Part shown: piece after piece, positions 1-9,972 of the stretch
Layout of the letters: each line of letters opens with the position of its first letter
How positions within the stretch are numbered: position 1 is the first letter of the stretch
Origin: Armatimonadetes bacterium UBA5352
GTDB taxonomy: Bacteria; Armatimonadota; Zipacnadia; Zipacnadales; UBA5352
DNA: 64,000 nucleotides
Direction of reading: 5' to 3'
Assembly (NCBI GenBank): GCA_002411015.1
Contig: DHPY01000006.1
Location: forward strand, 1 to 64,000
Program-made: the position numbers and the translations under genes
The notes under the pieces: model-generated
Database searches by the model: none
Seen by the model: the letters and a program-made list of their open reading frames with translations, nothing else
What the model was told of the DNA's origin: nothing

Positions 1-45
1 CACAACCGGAAAGCCTGTCCTACACGACTACGGCTGGGGGCCACG

Positions 46-3000
46 ATGACACGAACGCTGATGGTAGTGCTGCTCGCGACGCTCTCCGCCTGCGGCTGTA
101 TGGGCCAGGACAATCCGCTGCTCTTCCGGGCGTCATTCGATGAGGCGCTGACCGCCGAGGTCGCGGGCGGGAACCCCGAGGCCGTCTGGGCCCGAGGCGG
201 CACCGCGATCGTCGCTGATGAGACGCGCGGCTCATGTGCCCGCGTGCCCGCCGGCGCACAGCTCCTCTACGACGCACCGGGCAACGTCTACTGGGAGCGC
301 GGCACCCTCAGCTTCTGGTGGCTGTGCGAGGAGCCGATCGGCCAGACGGAGTTCACCGTCGCCTCGCTCGGCTCGTTCGATCACTTCTACTTCGGCCGCT
401 GGCTGCGGCTGTACGCCCTCGGCGGGCAGCTCTTCATGCACATATGGGACTGGCACTACGACACCACGCGCCTCGTCGTCTCCTCCGGCGAGTTCCTCCC
501 GCAGCAGGGCCAGTGGTATCACGTCGCGCTGGGCTGGGACGCCGCGAAGGGCTTCGCGCTGTACGTGGATGGCCAGCGGATCGGCGGCAGCGACCGCACG
601 TTCTACATGCCGCTGAACATCAACCAGATCGGCCTCGGCGTCTCAGCCGTCGCGAGTCACGCGCGCGCGACCTCCACGCGAACTCTGCGCTTCGATGAGG
701 CGCGCGTGTATGACCGCTGGCTCGATGACGAGCAGATCGCGGCGCTGGCGGCGGGTGAGGACGTGCGCGAGGGGCCGCCGCTCGATGGGGCGGCGATCGC
801 CGCGCATCGCATCGCGAGCCTGAACCTCGACGATCCCGGCATCTGGAGGCCGCAGCGGGGGCGGACAGCGCATGTGGCGCAGCCGCAGATCGTGACCGCG
901 CGGGATGTTCTCCGCACGCAGATGACCGGCGTGGATGGGAAGCTCGCGACCCAGTGGCCGTCGGGCAGGCGCTACACGCAGGAGGGCTTCCGCTATGATG
1001 TGGAGATGGCTGGCGAAGACTTCCCCGTGAACTACGTCTCGATGATCGCCAGCCATACCGGCGCGATGCAGATTGCCTCCGGGGGCGAGACGCACACGGT
1101 CATGGAGCGCACCTCCGACGACCCGTTCGTGACGCGCGCGCTGCTCGACGAGCTGATCGTGGCCGAGAGTGCCCACGTAACGCGTGCGGTCAACGAGGAG
1201 GACAGCCGCCACGACGGAGCGATGTGGGACCTGCAGCTTCTGTACGTGGACGACAGCGCGTTCGGCGACGACCGGGAACTGCGCTGGGTATCGCCAGTGG
1301 CGGATCCGGAGGCGCTGGGCGATCAGTGGCGGATCATCAAGGGCGAGTATCCACCCGGCGATCAGACCGTCCTCGCGCCCTCTGAGAGCGGGGAGCCGGT
1401 TGATCTGCCGGCGATGCGCACGGTGCATATCGTGTCCGATCCGGCAACCGAGCGAACCGTGGTAGGCCTGATCTGGCTGGGGCTCTTCCTCGAAGCGCCG
1501 CCGGACACCGTGGCCCACCTCGAGCTGTTCCATCCGCTCAACTACACGCGCCGGCAGATGATGCTCGACTTTGTGCCGAATGAGGGCACGGTGGAGCTTG
1601 CGCCGCGGCCGCTGCTGCTCGAGCCGGGACAGCGCCTGCGGATCACGCTGCAGTTCACCAAGCCTGTTCGGCTGCGCGCGTCGGCGACCTTCCTGCCAGG
1701 CGATGATGGCCAGGAGGAGTACTTCGCCGACCAGATGCGGATGCTCAAGATGTACTTCATGCGGCTGAGTGAGGCGCGGCCGTGGGGCTGGGACCCGACG
1801 AACATCAAGCTGCTGCGGGAGTTCTACGCGTGCCTGGACCAGCTTCGCGCACTGCGGCCGGATGACGAGCGAGTGGCCGCCTACCACAACTGGACGCGCG
1901 CGGAGGAGGGGAAGCCGCGCCCGGGACTCCCGGCGGCGCCGGAGGGTGTGCCGGAGTGGGCGTGGTACCAGGTGCGGCTGCTTGAGCTGTGCAAGCGCGT
2001 GCCGCGGTGGTGGATCGAGAACCGGCAGGTGGCGAACGGGGAGTTTGGCTCCAACGATGGCCCGAACGATGACTCGGTGCTCGTGCAGGACTTCGCCGGG
2101 CTGCACCTGATGGACGGGTCGGATGAGATGCTGCTCGAGTCGGCGCGCAAGGTCGGGCTGATGACCTGGGCGCGCACGATGGAGGATGGCATCAACCGGC
2201 AGGTCACCGACCCGCTGCATGCCTACGAGTGGGGCGCGAACGTGAACAACATGCTCGCGGTGATGGACTACGGCGATCCGCGCTGGATCGAGCGGATGAT
2301 GGAGATCGGGCAGCACTACGAGAGCCTCACCGGCACCAACGCCGCCGGGCATCGGCACTACCGCTCCAACCGCTACGGGGCGGGGGAGATCGTCACCGAA
2401 GGCCGCTACGGTTGGGACGAGACCAGCAACGCGCTCAACATGCAGGCTGGGGCGCTGCTCGGCTGGTACAACGGCCACCCGGACTCGCGGCGCTACATGA
2501 CCGAGTGGGTTGACGCGTGGATGGAGGACATCGTGGATCCCGAGGACGGCCGGGGCCGCGCTGCCGTCGTGGACTTTGCGACCGACGAGAAGAACTACGA
2601 GCGGCTGCTCAGCTACGGCTTCCCGCTGATCGCCTGGGCCTGCTACGACCAGACCGGCGACGAGCGCTATCTGAAGGCGCTGGAGCTCATCTGGGAGTCG
2701 GACATGCGCTACTACGACGCGCCCCAGCGTTCGCATGACGTGCTCCAGCAGCTTGTGGAGCACACGGATCGGGAGGACATCCGCGCGAACCTGCGCGAGG
2801 TGATCGAGGGCGTGGACCTCTGGGCGACGCCGATCCGCTACACCGACGCGCGGCCGGAGTTCAAGTACCTCGAGTGGCTGCTCACGGGCGACGAGAGCGC
2901 GGTCACGGAGGCGCTGAAAGCTGCGCTCTCGGACATGATCTGGGAGCTGCCGATGTACACGACCGCCGAGCAGTCGCCCGATCGGCTCTGGCTGCCGCAG

Positions 3001-3750
3001 GCGATCCTCAACCACATGATGCTCGGCGACGTGGCGCTGCTGCGCAACCGCATCTACCCGCTGCACTGGGTGAGCTGGGAGGGGCACGGCGGGGCGCTGG
3101 CGGCGTGGGTGCTCGAGAAGCGGCCGGACTACCTGCGCGCCTGGCTGGTCAACACCAGCGAGGCGGAGATCGCGCCGGTCCTGCGGGCATGGCGGCTGGA
3201 GCATGGGCGCTACCAGGTGCGGCTGGGCGCAGATGCCGACGGTGACGGGCGAATAGATGGCGCAACGGATGGTGAAGAGGCGGAGCTTGGCCGCGGGATG
3301 CGGATGGCGCTGTCATCGCTGCCCGCGCGGCGGCTGATGGTGCTTGAGATCACGCAGACGGAGGCGCTTGAGCCGCTGGCGGAGCGGGCCGACCTCGCGG
3401 TCGCTCAGGGCGATCTGACCGTGGACGCTGCCACCGGCGCTGCTACGCTGACGCTGCACAACATCGGCGCGAGGGACGCCGGCGCATTCACGCTGCGGGT
3501 CGCGAGGGAGGGGCGCGAGGAGCAGGCGACGATGGCGGTTGACGGGCTTGCCGCGCCGCAGGGATTTGTGCCGAGCAGGCTGCAGGTGGCGCTGACGGGC
3601 CTCGATCTGCAGCCGGGCGATCGCGTGGTCGTCACGCTGGATACTGAGGATGCTCTGGCGGAGATCACGGAGGACAACAACACTGCGGTACTGACCGTCG
3701 TGGCGCCTCAGGCGGCCGGAGAAGCGGCCATGCATCCGGTCGCGAACTGA
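46..3750 (+). CDS. Secreted LamG / helical-toroid / CARDB multidomain protein
   Basis: A 1234-residue exported protein. The N-terminus is a signal peptide ending in a lipobox-like LSAC, so it may be a lipoprotein. Residues about 30-240 look like a LamG/concanavalin-type carbohydrate-binding domain (GTLSFWW, GQWYHVALGWD, LYVDGQRIGG, then FDEARVYDRWL). Residues about 480-1030 are helix-rich with many Trp/Tyr, like an alpha/alpha-toroid glycosidase or lyase, but I cannot name a family. Near residue 1070 an EF-hand-like acidic loop (DADGDGRIDG) may bind calcium. The last 110 residues resemble a CARDB adhesion domain (LTLHNIGARDAG, EITEDNNTAVLTV). A G-rich stretch precedes the ATG. It starts a plus-strand run of four sugar-related genes. 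Probable role: binding or processing polysaccharide at the cell surface (inference). Confidence 0.75.
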   Translation: MTRTLMVVLLATLSACGCMGQDNPLLFRASFDEALTAEVAGGNPEAVWARGGTAIVADETRGSCARVPAGAQLLYDAPGNVYWERGTLSFWWLCEEPIGQTEFTVASLGSFDHFYFGRWLRLYALGGQLFMHIWDWHYDTTRLVVSSGEFLPQQGQWYHVALGWDAAKGFALYVDGQRIGGSDRTFYMPLNINQIGLGVSAVASHARATSTRTLRFDEARVYDRWLDDEQIAALAAGEDVREGPPLDGAAIAAHRIASLNLDDPGIWRPQRGRTAHVAQPQIVTARDVLRTQMTGVDGKLATQWPSGRRYTQEGFRYDVEMAGEDFPVNYVSMIASHTGAMQIASGGETHTVMERTSDDPFVTRALLDELIVAESAHVTRAVNEEDSRHDGAMWDLQLLYVDDSAFGDDRELRWVSPVADPEALGDQWRIIKGEYPPGDQTVLAPSESGEPVDLPAMRTVHIVSDPATERTVVGLIWLGLFLEAPPDTVAHLELFHPLNYTRRQMMLDFVPNEGTVELAPRPLLLEPGQRLRITLQFTKPVRLRASATFLPGDDGQEEYFADQMRMLKMYFMRLSEARPWGWDPTNIKLLREFYACLDQLRALRPDDERVAAYHNWTRAEEGKPRPGLPAAPEGVPEWAWYQVRLLELCKRVPRWWIENRQVANGEFGSNDGPNDDSVLVQDFAGLHLMDGSDEMLLESARKVGLMTWARTMEDGINRQVTDPLHAYEWGANVNNMLAVMDYGDPRWIERMMEIGQHYESLTGTNAAGHRHYRSNRYGAGEIVTEGRYGWDETSNALNMQAGALLGWYNGHPDSRRYMTEWVDAWMEDIVDPEDGRGRAAVVDFATDEKNYERLLSYGFPLIAWACYDQTGDERYLKALELIWESDMRYYDAPQRSHDVLQQLVEHTDREDIRANLREVIEGVDLWATPIRYTDARPEFKYLEWLLTGDESAVTEALKAALSDMIWELPMYTTAEQSPDRLWLPQAILNHMMLGDVALLRNRIYPLHWVSWEGHGGALAAWVLEKRPDYLRAWLVNTSEAEIAPVLRAWRLEHGRYQVRLGADADGDGRIDGATDGEEAELGRGMRMALSSLPARRLMVLEITQTEALEPLAERADLAVAQGDLTVDAATGAATLTLHNIGARDAGAFTLRVAREGREEQATMAVDGLAAPQGFVPSRLQVALTGLDLQPGDRVVVTLDTEDALAEITEDNNTAVLTVVAPQAAGEAAMHPVAN

Positions 3751-3845
3751 GGCGCGCGGAAGGGAAGCGGTGCCAGGCCGTCGAATGCTCCCGCACACCG
3801 AACGCATGCCACGCCGTGCCGGAACAGAGACTGCCCGGAGGTCCC

Positions 3846-5246
3846 ATGGCCCTGACCGATCTTCCCGATGCGCCACCAGCCGAGCCGAGCACGAGCCGCG
3901 TCCCCCGGGCGCAGACGATCGCGCTCGCGGTCGTGCTCGCGATCTACCTCGGGCTCGGGCTGCGCATGCTCACGCTCCTGCCGCTGTGGGGGCCGGTGCT
4001 CGATGAGCCGATCTACTTCGGCTACGCGAAGTACGTGGCGGTCACGGGCACTCTGCCGCGGATCCAACCGACCCCGCCGGGGACGCCGCTCACGGCATAC
4101 TACACGCTTCCGAGCGCAGGAGACGCGGGCCATCACCCGCCCGGCTACTTCCTGCTGGCGGCGGGGCTGCTGCGGCTGATCGGCGACGTCCCGCTCGCCA
4201 CGCAGAACTACGCGCTGCGGGGCCTGAGCCTCACGCTGGGACTTGGGTCGCTCGTTCTGCTGTTCTTCGCGGTGAGGCGGCTCGTGCCGGAGAGCCGGTG
4301 GCTGCCGGTGGGAGTCACGGCGGTGGTCGCCTTCTTCCCGGAGTGGCTGCTGGTTTCATCGGTGATCTACCTCGAGTCCTACGGAGCACTGACCGCCTCG
4401 GCGACGCTGCTCGCGCTCGCGGCCTACCTGCGCGGGAGGGGCGGCCTTCGCGCGGTCGCGATCGCGGGGGCCTGCACGGGATTGCTGGCGCTGACGAAGT
4501 ACACCGTGCTGCCCTTCTGTCTCGCCGCGGGGCTGGCGGTGCTCGCGATCGCCTGGCGGCACAGGCAGGGCCTGCGGCATGTGCTCGTACACCTCGCGGT
4601 CTTCACGCTGGTCGCGCTTGCGGTCGGTGGATGGTGGTACGGGCGCAACGTGATGCTGTACGGCCGGCTCTTCCCGACCACCGACCAGATGCTCGGCACC
4701 ACCACGCACACCCGGGTCGTGATGCGCGACGGCTCGACCGACATGATCGCGATGCTCTTCATCCCGCAGGGGCAGCTTTACTGGAAGCTCGCGCTCACCG
4801 GCGCCTTCACGCACATGTGGAGCCCGAGCGACTGGCTCCCCGAGGGCGCGAGGCCGACCATGTACACGGTCGGTGGCGCGATCCTCCTCGCGTCGCTCAT
4901 CGGGCTGATCGTCGGCCTGCGGCGCGACGGCTCGCGGCTGCGGGAGCTTGCGTGGACGATCGTGGCGCCGTGGCTGGCGGCGCTGGCGCTGCTGTTCGGT
5001 GCATACCTGAAGTGGACGCTGACGGTGGCGATACAGGCGCACGGGGAGTTCGGGAAGTTCGCCATGCCCGCGATCGGGCCGCTCGGCTTCATCGCAGGGC
5101 TGTCGCTTCGTGCGCTGAGTGGCCGCCTCGCGCCGGTCGTCGCGCTGATGATCCTCGCCTTCCTGCTGACATGGGATGCGCTGGCCATCCATCATCTCGC
5201 CACGGTCCTGATCCCCCTGCATGCCGGCACAGTGCAGGCTCCGTAG
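3846..5246 (+). CDS. GT39-like integral membrane glycosyltransferase
   Basis: A 466-residue protein with about ten hydrophobic segments. It has the features of the GT-C / PMT-ArnT superfamily: an acidic pair just after the first membrane helix (DEP, residues 53-55) and HHPPG (96-100), which resembles the HPP motif of GT39 proteins. Such enzymes move a sugar from a polyprenyl-phosphate carrier to protein or lipid on the outer face of the membrane. The ATG at 3846 is chosen because GGAGG (3837-3841) lies just upstream; an in-frame GTG at 3816 would add ten residues. The gene sits among exported carbohydrate-active proteins, which suggests a role in surface glycosylation. The substrate cannot be read from the sequence. 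Confidence 0.7.
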   Translation: MALTDLPDAPPAEPSTSRVPRAQTIALAVVLAIYLGLGLRMLTLLPLWGPVLDEPIYFGYAKYVAVTGTLPRIQPTPPGTPLTAYYTLPSAGDAGHHPPGYFLLAAGLLRLIGDVPLATQNYALRGLSLTLGLGSLVLLFFAVRRLVPESRWLPVGVTAVVAFFPEWLLVSSVIYLESYGALTASATLLALAAYLRGRGGLRAVAIAGACTGLLALTKYTVLPFCLAAGLAVLAIAWRHRQGLRHVLVHLAVFTLVALAVGGWWYGRNVMLYGRLFPTTDQMLGTTTHTRVVMRDGSTDMIAMLFIPQGQLYWKLALTGAFTHMWSPSDWLPEGARPTMYTVGGAILLASLIGLIVGLRRDGSRLRELAWTIVAPWLAALALLFGAYLKWTLTVAIQAHGEFGKFAMPAIGPLGFIAGLSLRALSGRLAPVVALMILAFLLTWDALAIHHLATVLIPLHAGTVQAP

Positions 5247-5291
5247 TCATCTGCCGCATTTCAGCCCGACCAGCAACTCCGGAGGTTCGCC

Positions 5292-6137
5292 ATGAGACAG
5301 TGCAGCATCCTCATCGTGATATTGCTTGCGGCCGCGGCCGGCTTCGCGCAGCCCGCGGTTCGCGTGACGATCAACACCGACCCGGTGCCTGCCGAGGTCA
5401 ACCTGCTCAGGAACCCGGGCTTCGAGGAGGGCGTGGATGAGACCGGCGCGCCGATCGGCTGGCAGATCAACACGGCCGCGCCGGACGACTTCACCTTCGA
5501 GCCGATCGGCGATGCGCGCAGCGGTGAGTCCTGCTGGCGCGTGAACACGGACTCGCCCGCGATGTCGGGCTACATTCAGCAGACCCTGCCGGTGCAGGAT
5601 GACAGTGAGTACCGCGCATGGACGTGGCTGCGGCTGCGTGGCGGGCGCTACATGATGCTCCTTCGCGGACTCGTCCAGCCGCCGGATGCGGCTCCGTATC
5701 GCTTCGATGAGCGCACGGAGATCATTTCCTCGAAGAACCACTGGCTCGCGCCGCTGTACCTCAACCCGGAGCACCTGCAGGGCCCGCCCGAGGATCAGTG
5801 GATCCTGATGCCGATGACCATCACCGCGCCCGCGGGCCTTGGCAGCGTCCAGGTCTGGATAGGCTCATACTTCACCGCCTCGGAGATGCACTTCGATGAC
5901 ACCTACTTCGGCCCCGCGCGCTGCACGATATCGCTGAAGGTCGAGAGCGACTCGCCGATCCGCGAGGTGCGGGTGCGCGATCTGACGCTCGGCCCGCCGA
6001 TCTTCCGCGACCCCGCAGTGGGGGCAGTCACAAGCTACGAGTGCGCGGTCCCGGAGATGCTGCTCGCCGATGCCTACCAGGTGAGTGTCGTCACCGCCGC
6101 GGGCGAGTGGACCGAGCTTGTGCACGCGAACCAGTAG
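5292..6137 (+). CDS. Secreted carbohydrate-binding-like protein
   Basis: A 281-residue protein with a clear Sec signal peptide (hydrophobic residues 5-18, cleavage after GFA-Q). The mature start carries NLLRNPGFEEG, the usual opening of CBM4/9-type galactose-binding jelly rolls, followed by GWQI and a conserved-looking SGESCWRV strand. Residues about 30-210 would make that domain. The last 70 residues are beta-rich and unassigned. GGAGG lies 8 bases before the ATG. It is between a GT39-like enzyme and a glycosidase-like exoprotein, so it may bind the same polysaccharide. Only the fold is suggested; ligand and activity are unknown. Confidence 0.65.
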   Translation: MRQCSILIVILLAAAAGFAQPAVRVTINTDPVPAEVNLLRNPGFEEGVDETGAPIGWQINTAAPDDFTFEPIGDARSGESCWRVNTDSPAMSGYIQQTLPVQDDSEYRAWTWLRLRGGRYMMLLRGLVQPPDAAPYRFDERTEIISSKNHWLAPLYLNPEHLQGPPEDQWILMPMTITAPAGLGSVQVWIGSYFTASEMHFDDTYFGPARCTISLKVESDSPIREVRVRDLTLGPPIFRDPAVGAVTSYECAVPEMLLADAYQVSVVTAAGEWTELVHANQ

Positions 6138-6175
6138 CGCCCACTACCACCGATCTGCGCAGGAGTGATCAGCGC

Positions 6176-8950
6176 ATGAAGCATCACATACACGTGACGA
6201 TCGCGACTATCCTTGCGGCCCTGATGTGCGCCTCCGCATGGGCGGAGATCGAGCTCAGCTGCGACTCGCTCGTCATCCGGCTCGACGAAGAGAACGGCCG
6301 CATCACCTCCGCCCGCATCCCGCAACTGAACGCAGACCTCGCGCTCAAAGGCGGCCTGCGGGTCACTGAGGGCGTCGAGGCGCGGGAGATCACGCTCGGC
6401 CGGGCAAGCGTGAGCGGCGGTCAGTCGCCCCTGCTGCGCTTCGCGCCTGAGGGCGAGGAGCTTGCGGTCGAGGCGCGCATCACGCCGCGCAACGCATGGT
6501 TCGCGTGGGAGGTCAAGCTGCGCAATGCCGCCGACAGGCAGCGGCTGCTCGCACTGTCACTGCCGCTGGAGGTGCCGGGCGATGGCCCGATCGCGGCGTA
6601 TGACGGCTTTCTGCCGACCGAGGCGCTGACGGAGGCCTTCGATGGACCGATGTACCGCACGCCGATCCCGCTCTGCGCGGCGTGGAGCGAAGCCGGCGGC
6701 GCTGCGACCGGCATCAACGCGCGCGAGCACCTGTCCTTCGTGGCCACGAGCGGGGAGCCGCTGCCGGACGGCGGCGCGCGCGTGGCCACTCGCACGCACC
6801 TCGTGCTCGACCCGGGGCAGGAGCTGAAGGTGGAGCTGTTCCTCTGCGGCATGACCGGCGAGTGGGGGCGGGGCGAGGCGCTGCAGTGGTGGTATGCGAG
6901 CGCGCCGGAGCTCTTCGTGCCCACCGACGGCATTGACCCGCGCATCCTCGATGCGAGCGCGCAGTATGCGGCCTGGCAGCGGAACCCGCTACAGGCTGAG
7001 GACTACCAGGTGCGGGAGGTTGCCCGCCGCACCCGCGCGGGCTGGGACTGGTGCATCAACCCGTTCAAGCGGGCTGGGGACGTTGCGCTGCGTGAGGAGT
7101 GGTATGACTACACGCCCGCGAATCCGGAGCGGCTCGCCGAGGAGGACCAGGTGCCATGGGAGGAATACCGCGCGCGTCGGCAGGCGCAATTCGCCGCCGG
7201 CGAGCGCCTCGGGGTGGCGATGCTGCTCTACACGCCCGCGCAGATCTGGCTGGAGGAGCAGCTTGCGCGCGAGCAGTTCGCGGACGCGATCGTCGACGAT
7301 CCGTCGCAGCAGAACCGCTATCCGAACGGCTATGTGAAGCCGCAGGACAGCGTGGTGCGCGTCTTCCCCTACAACACAAGCTGGGGCGAGCAGGCGAAGA
7401 AGGACCTCGCGGACGCGGCCGAGGAGCTTGGCCTCTACGGCTTCAGCTTCGACACGGCGGTCGGCGGCGGCAAGTTCCGTGGCGCTGCCATCGCCGGCCT
7501 GCCTGAGCGCGGCTGGGACGAGAACGGCCCGTTCATGCGCGAGGGCGTGGCGATTCGGCGCGTGATGGAGTACGTGCACACGCTTCGCCACGAAGACGGC
7601 ACCACGCTCGGGATCGCCGCGAATATCCGCAGCTCAGCCGACTACAACTCCTGCGCCGGCTCCGACGCGGCGCTCTTCGAGGGCCAGCCCTGGAAGTACG
7701 AGCGCGGCACGGAGTTCGCGCTGCGCGATGCCATCGGCACCAAGCCGGCCTGTTGGTGGGAGAGCTACGAACTGGACAGCTTCGTGGCCTACCGGAACAT
7801 GAACCGCGACGAGATCGCGGCGGCCTACCAGGGCATGGCCGACTTCACCGCGATCGAGAGCCTGCGGATGGGCTTCTGGCCGAGCACCGCATACTCGCGC
7901 GGCTTCCAGTCGATGACCGAGCGCTACCTGCCGCGCATTGACGCCTGCATCGAGGCGGGCTGGCAGCCCGTCACGGCCGCCCGTAGCGACGACTTCACGT
8001 GGCTGACGCGCTACGGGAGCGGCCTCCAGACGCGTATCGCGATCGGCAACGAGACGCCCGGGCCTGCGCGGGGGATGCTGACGGTCGCGCGCGAGTGGGT
8101 TTGGCCGGGGCAGCCGGAGGCACTGGTGTTCACCGGCTTCGACGGGAGCGCCCTCACAACCCAGGTCGCGGAGGAGGACCTGACGGTCACCGATGTGCGC
8201 GTCCCGACGCGTTCGGCCGAGGTGATCGTGGCCTGTGCCGCGCTGCCTCTGCCGGAGGGCTCAAAGGTGACAGCCGCCTGGGCCGGCGACCGCGTGCGCC
8301 GCACACTCACGCTTGATTGCAGCCTGCCACGGGCGCTCGCGCCGCTCGCTACGCTGAGCGTGCCGGAGGGGATGCGCGTCGCGTCTGCCCGCATAGATGG
8401 CACTGAGGTCGCCTGCCGCGAGCGCGACGGCCTGGCGCGCGTCGGCGCGGAGGGCGCGCGGCGGCAGTTCCGCATCGAGGTGGAGTTCGCGTCGGCGATC
8501 ATCCAGCCATCGCAGGACGAACTGCTGGAGGTCGAGTTCCTCTTCGAGGACGAGCCAGCGGGCTACATCGTGCTGCCCGCGCAGCCGACGCAGGCCGAGG
8601 AGATCGCGGCCGAGCGGATCGTGCACTACTTCCAGTGGTTCCTGCACGTGGAGCGTGATCTCGAGGAGCCACCGGCCTTCCCGGTGGTGCGCGGGGAGGT
8701 CCCGGAGGACGATTCGCTGATGATCGTGATCAACCGCGAGCGCGCGCAGGCGCCCACCATCACGCTGCCGGCGACGCGCCACCTGAGCATCTCCGCCCCG
8801 GACGCCGCCGGCCTTGAGGCTGCCGTGGGCGAACTGCTGGCGGTGCTCGATGAGAAGTACGTCGCCCCGGCGACCTTCGTCTGGCGGCGCGCGACCAACC
8901 AGGCGGGGCTGATCGGCGACTGGCTGCCCGATCCGGTCGCGAATGAATGA
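6176..8950 (+). CDS. Large secreted glycosidase-like protein
   Basis: A 924-residue exported protein with signal peptide MKHHIHVTIATILAALMCAS and cleavage near AWA-E. The start at 6176 is set by AGGAGTG (6161-6167) and by the signal peptide; the frame is open further upstream but would overlap the previous gene. The N-terminal 240 residues are beta-rich. Residues about 250-620 contain many Trp/Tyr and Asp/Glu clusters (GWDWCINPFKRAGD, YGFSFDTAVGGG, CWWESYELDSF), compatible with a TIM-barrel hydrolase. The C-terminal part is beta-rich again, ending in a small alpha/beta domain. I do not recognise a GH family, so substrate and catalytic residues are not assigned. Confidence 0.6.
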   Translation: MKHHIHVTIATILAALMCASAWAEIELSCDSLVIRLDEENGRITSARIPQLNADLALKGGLRVTEGVEAREITLGRASVSGGQSPLLRFAPEGEELAVEARITPRNAWFAWEVKLRNAADRQRLLALSLPLEVPGDGPIAAYDGFLPTEALTEAFDGPMYRTPIPLCAAWSEAGGAATGINAREHLSFVATSGEPLPDGGARVATRTHLVLDPGQELKVELFLCGMTGEWGRGEALQWWYASAPELFVPTDGIDPRILDASAQYAAWQRNPLQAEDYQVREVARRTRAGWDWCINPFKRAGDVALREEWYDYTPANPERLAEEDQVPWEEYRARRQAQFAAGERLGVAMLLYTPAQIWLEEQLAREQFADAIVDDPSQQNRYPNGYVKPQDSVVRVFPYNTSWGEQAKKDLADAAEELGLYGFSFDTAVGGGKFRGAAIAGLPERGWDENGPFMREGVAIRRVMEYVHTLRHEDGTTLGIAANIRSSADYNSCAGSDAALFEGQPWKYERGTEFALRDAIGTKPACWWESYELDSFVAYRNMNRDEIAAAYQGMADFTAIESLRMGFWPSTAYSRGFQSMTERYLPRIDACIEAGWQPVTAARSDDFTWLTRYGSGLQTRIAIGNETPGPARGMLTVAREWVWPGQPEALVFTGFDGSALTTQVAEEDLTVTDVRVPTRSAEVIVACAALPLPEGSKVTAAWAGDRVRRTLTLDCSLPRALAPLATLSVPEGMRVASARIDGTEVACRERDGLARVGAEGARRQFRIEVEFASAIIQPSQDELLEVEFLFEDEPAGYIVLPAQPTQAEEIAAERIVHYFQWFLHVERDLEEPPAFPVVRGEVPEDDSLMIVINRERAQAPTITLPATRHLSISAPDAAGLEAAVGELLAVLDEKYVAPATFVWRRATNQAGLIGDWLPDPVANE

Positions 8951-8957
8951 TGTCGTT

Positions 8958-9036
8958 GTCGTTCTGGAGCGGAGGCGCTTTAGCGGCTCCGATAGGCTGC
9001 GAGGATTCAGGAGCGGCTGAAGCCCCTCCTCTCCAT
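8958..9036. repeat. Dispersed imperfect palindromic repeat, family A copy 1
   Basis: An intergenic unit beginning GTCGTTCTGGAGCGGAGGCG, with two arms that are near reverse complements: GGAGGCGCTTTAGCGGCTCC and GGAGCGGCTGAAGCCCCTCC. A second copy with the same ends and a different centre is at 17327-17403. As RNA it would form a long hairpin. Confidence 0.75.
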
Positions 9037-9074
9037 ACGGCTGGACAAGGGCGATACGCAGGGAGGCCAAATCG

Positions 9075-9965
9075 ATGAAGCCGGTGCTTTTCTCCGTAAG
9101 CTACGCCGGGCTGTGGGGGCAGGATGCGCTGGGCGTTGAGGAGTTCGTTCGCCATGCGGCCGCGCTCGGCTACGCGGGTGTCGAACTTATGGGCAAGCGC
9201 CCGCACCTCTCGCCGCTGGACTGGTCGCTCGAGGACTGCGAGGACCTGCAGGAGATCTGCGTCGGCGCAGGGATCGAGGTCGCGTGCGTGGCCGCCTACA
9301 CCAACTTCAGCGGCGGGGCGGAGGCGGGTGAGGTCCCGTTCGGGGAGATGCAGGTGGCGTATGTCGAGCGGCTCGCGCAGATGGCTGAGGCTCTCGGCTG
9401 CGGCCTCGTGCGCGTCTTCACGTCCTACGAGCGCCCCGACATGCCGATCGCCGAGGTCTGGCGTCGCACCGTCACCGGGCTGCAGGAGTGCTGCGACCGC
9501 GCGGCGCCCTATGGCGTCACAATCGGCATCCAGAACCACCACGACCTCGCGGTGCACTCGAAGGCCCTGCGCGAACTGCTGCACGAGGTTGATCGCGAGA
9601 ACTGCGCGCTGATGTTCGACCCGTGGACGGTCTGCCTGCGCGGGGAGGACCCGGCGGAGGCCGCTCGCGAGATGGCGCCGCTGGCGGTGTACACGACGCT
9701 GGCCGATTACGTGCGCCTCCCGCGCTACCAGTACCAACCGGCGCTCGTGAACTACCGCCACGTGCCTGAGGACCTCGCGCGCGCCGTGCCGATGGGGGAG
9801 GGCGAGATGGCGAACGCGGAGTTCGTGCGCGCGCTGCGTGAGGGCGGCTTCGACGGCCCCATCGCCTACGAGATGTGCTCGCCGGTGCGCGGAGGCGGCA
9901 GACGGGAGAACCTCGACCACTGCGCGCGCCGCTTCCTTGAGTGGATGGACGAGAACGGGTTCTGA
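9075..9965 (+). CDS. Sugar phosphate isomerase/epimerase-like TIM-barrel protein
   Basis: A 296-residue protein of the xylose-isomerase-like AP-endonuclease-2 fold. Visible family marks are GYAGVELMGKRPHLSPLDW near the N-terminus, a strand ending IQNHHD (metal-ligand type His/Asp), MFDPWT, and a C-terminal IAYEMCSPVRGGG. These usually supply the divalent-metal site for aldose-ketose or epimerase reactions, or for inositol and hydroxypyruvate conversions. GGGAGG lies before the ATG. It faces the convergent Gfo/Idh/MocA gene, a pairing common in sugar and inositol catabolism. The exact substrate cannot be told from sequence alone. Confidence 0.8.
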   Translation: MKPVLFSVSYAGLWGQDALGVEEFVRHAAALGYAGVELMGKRPHLSPLDWSLEDCEDLQEICVGAGIEVACVAAYTNFSGGAEAGEVPFGEMQVAYVERLAQMAEALGCGLVRVFTSYERPDMPIAEVWRRTVTGLQECCDRAAPYGVTIGIQNHHDLAVHSKALRELLHEVDRENCALMFDPWTVCLRGEDPAEAAREMAPLAVYTTLADYVRLPRYQYQPALVNYRHVPEDLARAVPMGEGEMANAEFVRALREGGFDGPIAYEMCSPVRGGGRRENLDHCARRFLEWMDENGF

Positions 9966-9972
9966 GAAGCGA

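Noticed and set aside
643..3204. An 853-codon minus-strand open frame
   Set aside because: It is antisense to the LamG/CARDB gene, is Arg/His/Pro-rich and has no domain or signal. Long antisense frames are normal at this GC content.
4356..5222. A 288-codon minus-strand open frame
   Set aside because: It is antisense to the GT39-like gene and rich in Arg/Gln/Asp with no family resemblance.
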